Source: Pseudomonadota bacterium
GTDB taxonomy: Bacteria; Desulfobacterota; Anaeroferrophillalia; Anaeroferrophillales; Tharpellaceae
Length of the DNA stretch: 6,108 bases
NCBI GenBank assembly: GCA_015486445.1
Contig: WFRT01000071.1
Span: 1-6,108 of the forward strand
Direction of reading: 5' to 3'
Numbering within the stretch: position 1 is the stretch's first letter; each line of letters starts with the position of its first letter. The notes below the pieces were generated by a model that saw only the letters and a list, made by a program, of their open reading frames with translations, searched no databases and had not been told where the DNA came from. A program made the translations under genes and the position numbers. Below, one piece after another: positions 4,396 to 6,108 of this stretch.

Positions 4396-6108
4396 TCAGT
4401 CATCCTGAAAAAGGCTGTCTTCCGGGTCGTCTTCCGACCTTGGTTTGGCGACCTCGGTGGGCACGGTTCCTTCTTTGAAGCACTCAAAAATGGTCTTTTC
4501 ACTCTGCGGCCCGGCCAGCAGCCCGGTTTTGGCATCGATATTGGCAAACACGATCCCCGGCGGCACGGTGAAGTTGTCGGGCGGCAGCTCCTTGAGCGCC
4601 ACCTTCATGAAATCAATCCAGATCGGGCAGGCGGCCCGGGCCCCGGTTTCCCGCTTGCCCAAGGTCTTGTGCTCATCGAAACCGACCCACACCCCGGTGA
4701 CAATCTGGGGGGAATAGCCCATGAACCAGGCATCGATGTAGTCGTTGGTGGTCCCGGTCTTGCCGGCCAGCGGACGCTTGAAGGCCCGAGCCACCTTGCG
4801 CCCGGTACCCCGTTTGACGACATCGGTGAGCATGCTGGTCATCAGGTAGGCGGTCTGGGCCGAAATCACCGGCTTGATCTCCAGCGGCACCAGCGAGGAG
4901 AGCTCGAGACCGACTATCGGGCCGCTGCCCTCGCGTTCCTCGAGTATCCGCCCGTGCCGGTCTTCGACCCGTTTGACAAAAACCGGCTTGACCAGGCGCC
5001 CGCGGCCGGCGAAAACCCCGTAGGCGGTGGTCAACTCCATCAGCGAGACCCCGGAGGAACCCAGGGCCAGCGTCAGGTCGGGATTGAGCGGTGACTTGAT
5101 TCCCAGCTGGCGGGCATAATCGATAACCGTCTGAATCCCGATCCGCCGCAGCATCTTGATCGTCACCAGGTTGCGGGAATGGATCAGGGCCTGGCGCATG
5201 GTGGTCGGACCATAAAATTTCTGTTCGTAGTTATGCGGTTTCCAGGAAGCGCTCCAGTCGGTGTCGCTGTCTTTGTAGACAATCGGGGTATCGAGAAAGA
5301 TCGAGGCCGTGGTCAGGCCGTGGTCGAGGCCGGCTGAGTAGATAATCGGCTTGAAGGCCGACCCCGGGGAACGTCGCGACTGGATGGCGCGATTGAACTC
5401 GCTGGCCTTAAAGTCACGTCCCCCGACCATCGCCTTGACCACACCGTTGTGAGGATCGATGCAGAGCAGGGCCGACTGGGCCTCGGGCCGCTCCTCGAGA
5501 CTGACAAAAACCGCCGGCGGCGGCAGCTTTTCATCGATTCTTTTAATCCTGACCTCGACCAGGTCTCCGGCCGTCAGGGCCTGGGAAGGCTTTTTGATCA
5601 AGGCATGGGGATAGCGGGTGCCGTCGGCGGCCGGCCGCCGGGCCCAGGCCATATCCTTGAGCTTCAACCGGGCCTGCGCCTTGCCCAGGTCAACGACAAC
5701 GCTCTTTTTCCGGTCCTCAACCCGCAGCACCAGGCCCGGGAGACATTCTCCCTCCCGCAAGGCGGCCGGGGCTTGGCCCTCGACAAACTTCTTCCCCTCC
5801 TCGAGGTTGTCGAAATGACGCAACGGCCCCCTGAACCCCCGGCGCCGGGCCAGGGCGCGCAGGCCCCGGTCGATGGCCCGGCGGGCGGCCTCCTGCCAGG
5901 CCACGTTGACCCCGGTAAACACCTGAAGTCCTTCCTTGTAGAGTTGGTTATAGCCGTACTTGGTTTCGAGGTAGCGGCGTACATGCTCGGTGTAATACGG
6001 GGTCCGGGCCGAGGGATCGGCCGCTGAAACCAGCTTTATCTCGGCCCGCAGGGCCTGTTCGTACTGCTCCCTGGTAATGAACTTCTGCTCCAGCATCTGG
6101 CCCAGAAC
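4396..6108 (-). CDS. mrcA: class A penicillin-binding protein 1A (PBP1a), lacking its N-terminus at the window edge
   Basis: This bifunctional peptidoglycan synthase is anchored in the inner membrane and works in the periplasm. The frame stays open to the right edge (Val-Leu-Gly-Gln before the ATG at 6096), so that ATG is internal. The membrane anchor and most of the GT51 glycosyltransferase domain lie outside the window. Counting from the ATG at 6096, residues 1-95 are the end of the glycosyltransferase and the linker (FITREQYEQAL, YYTEHVRRYLE). Residues about 118-202 form an OB-like PBP1A domain (GLVLRVEDRKKSVVV). Residues about 208-515 are the transpeptidase, with SAFK (catalytic S246, K249), SRN (307-309) and KTG (446-448), all intact. 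The C-terminus is acidic (PRSEDDPEDSLFQDD). The transpeptidase should be active and beta-lactam sensitive. The gene ends in TGA at 4396-4398, upstream of pilT on the same strand. The mrcA symbol follows family usage; ponA would be equivalent. Confidence 0.95.
   Translation of the reverse strand, partial: VLGQMLEQKFITREQYEQALRAEIKLVSAADPSARTPYYTEHVRRYLETKYGYNQLYKEGLQVFTGVNVAWQEAARRAIDRGLRALARRRGFRGPLRHFDNLEEGKKFVEGQAPAALREGECLPGLVLRVEDRKKSVVVDLGKAQARLKLKDMAWARRPAADGTRYPHALIKKPSQALTAGDLVEVRIKRIDEKLPPPAVFVSLEERPEAQSALLCIDPHNGVVKAMVGGRDFKASEFNRAIQSRRSPGSAFKPIIYSAGLDHGLTTASIFLDTPIVYKDSDTDWSASWKPHNYEQKFYGPTTMRQALIHSRNLVTIKMLRRIGIQTVIDYARQLGIKSPLNPDLTLALGSSGVSLMELTTAYGVFAGRGRLVKPVFVKRVEDRHGRILEEREGSGPIVGLELSSLVPLEIKPVISAQTAYLMTSMLTDVVKRGTGRKVARAFKRPLAGKTGTTNDYIDAWFMGYSPQIVTGVWVGFDEHKTLGKRETGARAACPIWIDFMKVALKELPPDNFTVPPGIVFANIDAKTGLLAGPQSEKTIFECFKEGTVPTEVAKPRSEDDPEDSLFQDD

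Noticed and set aside
3354..4478. Long plus-strand ORF of 374 codons opposite pilT
   Set aside because: It lies antisense to a clear pilT gene with all its motifs; its protein is low-complexity-like, with no recognisable domain, and is a product of GC-rich antisense frames.
4309..5094. Plus-strand ORF of 261 codons opposite the penicillin-binding protein gene (also 5449-6027)
   Set aside because: Antisense shadows of a gene with intact SxxK, SxN and KTG motifs; rich in Gly, Pro and Arg with no domain.

Overview
This is a bacterial window with two compositionally different halves that converge on a long foldback repeat. The right half, about 3240-6108 on the minus strand, is GC-rich. It holds two core-type genes: the 3' part of a bifunctional class A penicillin-binding protein (PBP1a type) and, 79 bases downstream, a complete PilT type IV pilus retraction ATPase. 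Together these indicate a Gram-negative bacterium with type IV pili. The style of the genes and the mix of accessory elements would suit a Desulfobacterota/deltaproteobacterial-like genome, but that is inference; no taxonomic marker is present.

The left half, about 1-2984 on the plus strand, is less GC-rich and looks accessory. It holds two related P-loop ATPases of the AAA_14/DUF4143 type in tandem (the first lacks its N-terminus at the window edge), followed by a ribbon-helix-helix antitoxin and a PIN-domain ribonuclease toxin that overlap by four bases (VapBC type). The 222-base gap between the ATPases contains three copies of a 15-base repeat, a strong sigma70-like promoter, and a perfect 9-base inverted repeat at the expected transcription start. 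The toxin-antitoxin operon has its own near-consensus promoter, with a palindrome over the -10 box that suits autoregulation.

Between the convergent halves, about 2993-3231, lies an imperfect inverted repeat of about 239 bases. Its 18-base outer ends match at 17 of 18 positions and its 9-base inner ends match perfectly. It resembles a MITE or foldback element and may also separate the two convergent transcription units. No gap without a gene exceeds 300 bases, and I saw no tRNA, rRNA, CRISPR array or transposase gene.

No fully new system is evident. The parts most worth a second look are the tandem DUF4143 ATPases with degenerate nuclease-like motifs, the repeat/promoter/dyad architecture between them, and the foldback element.
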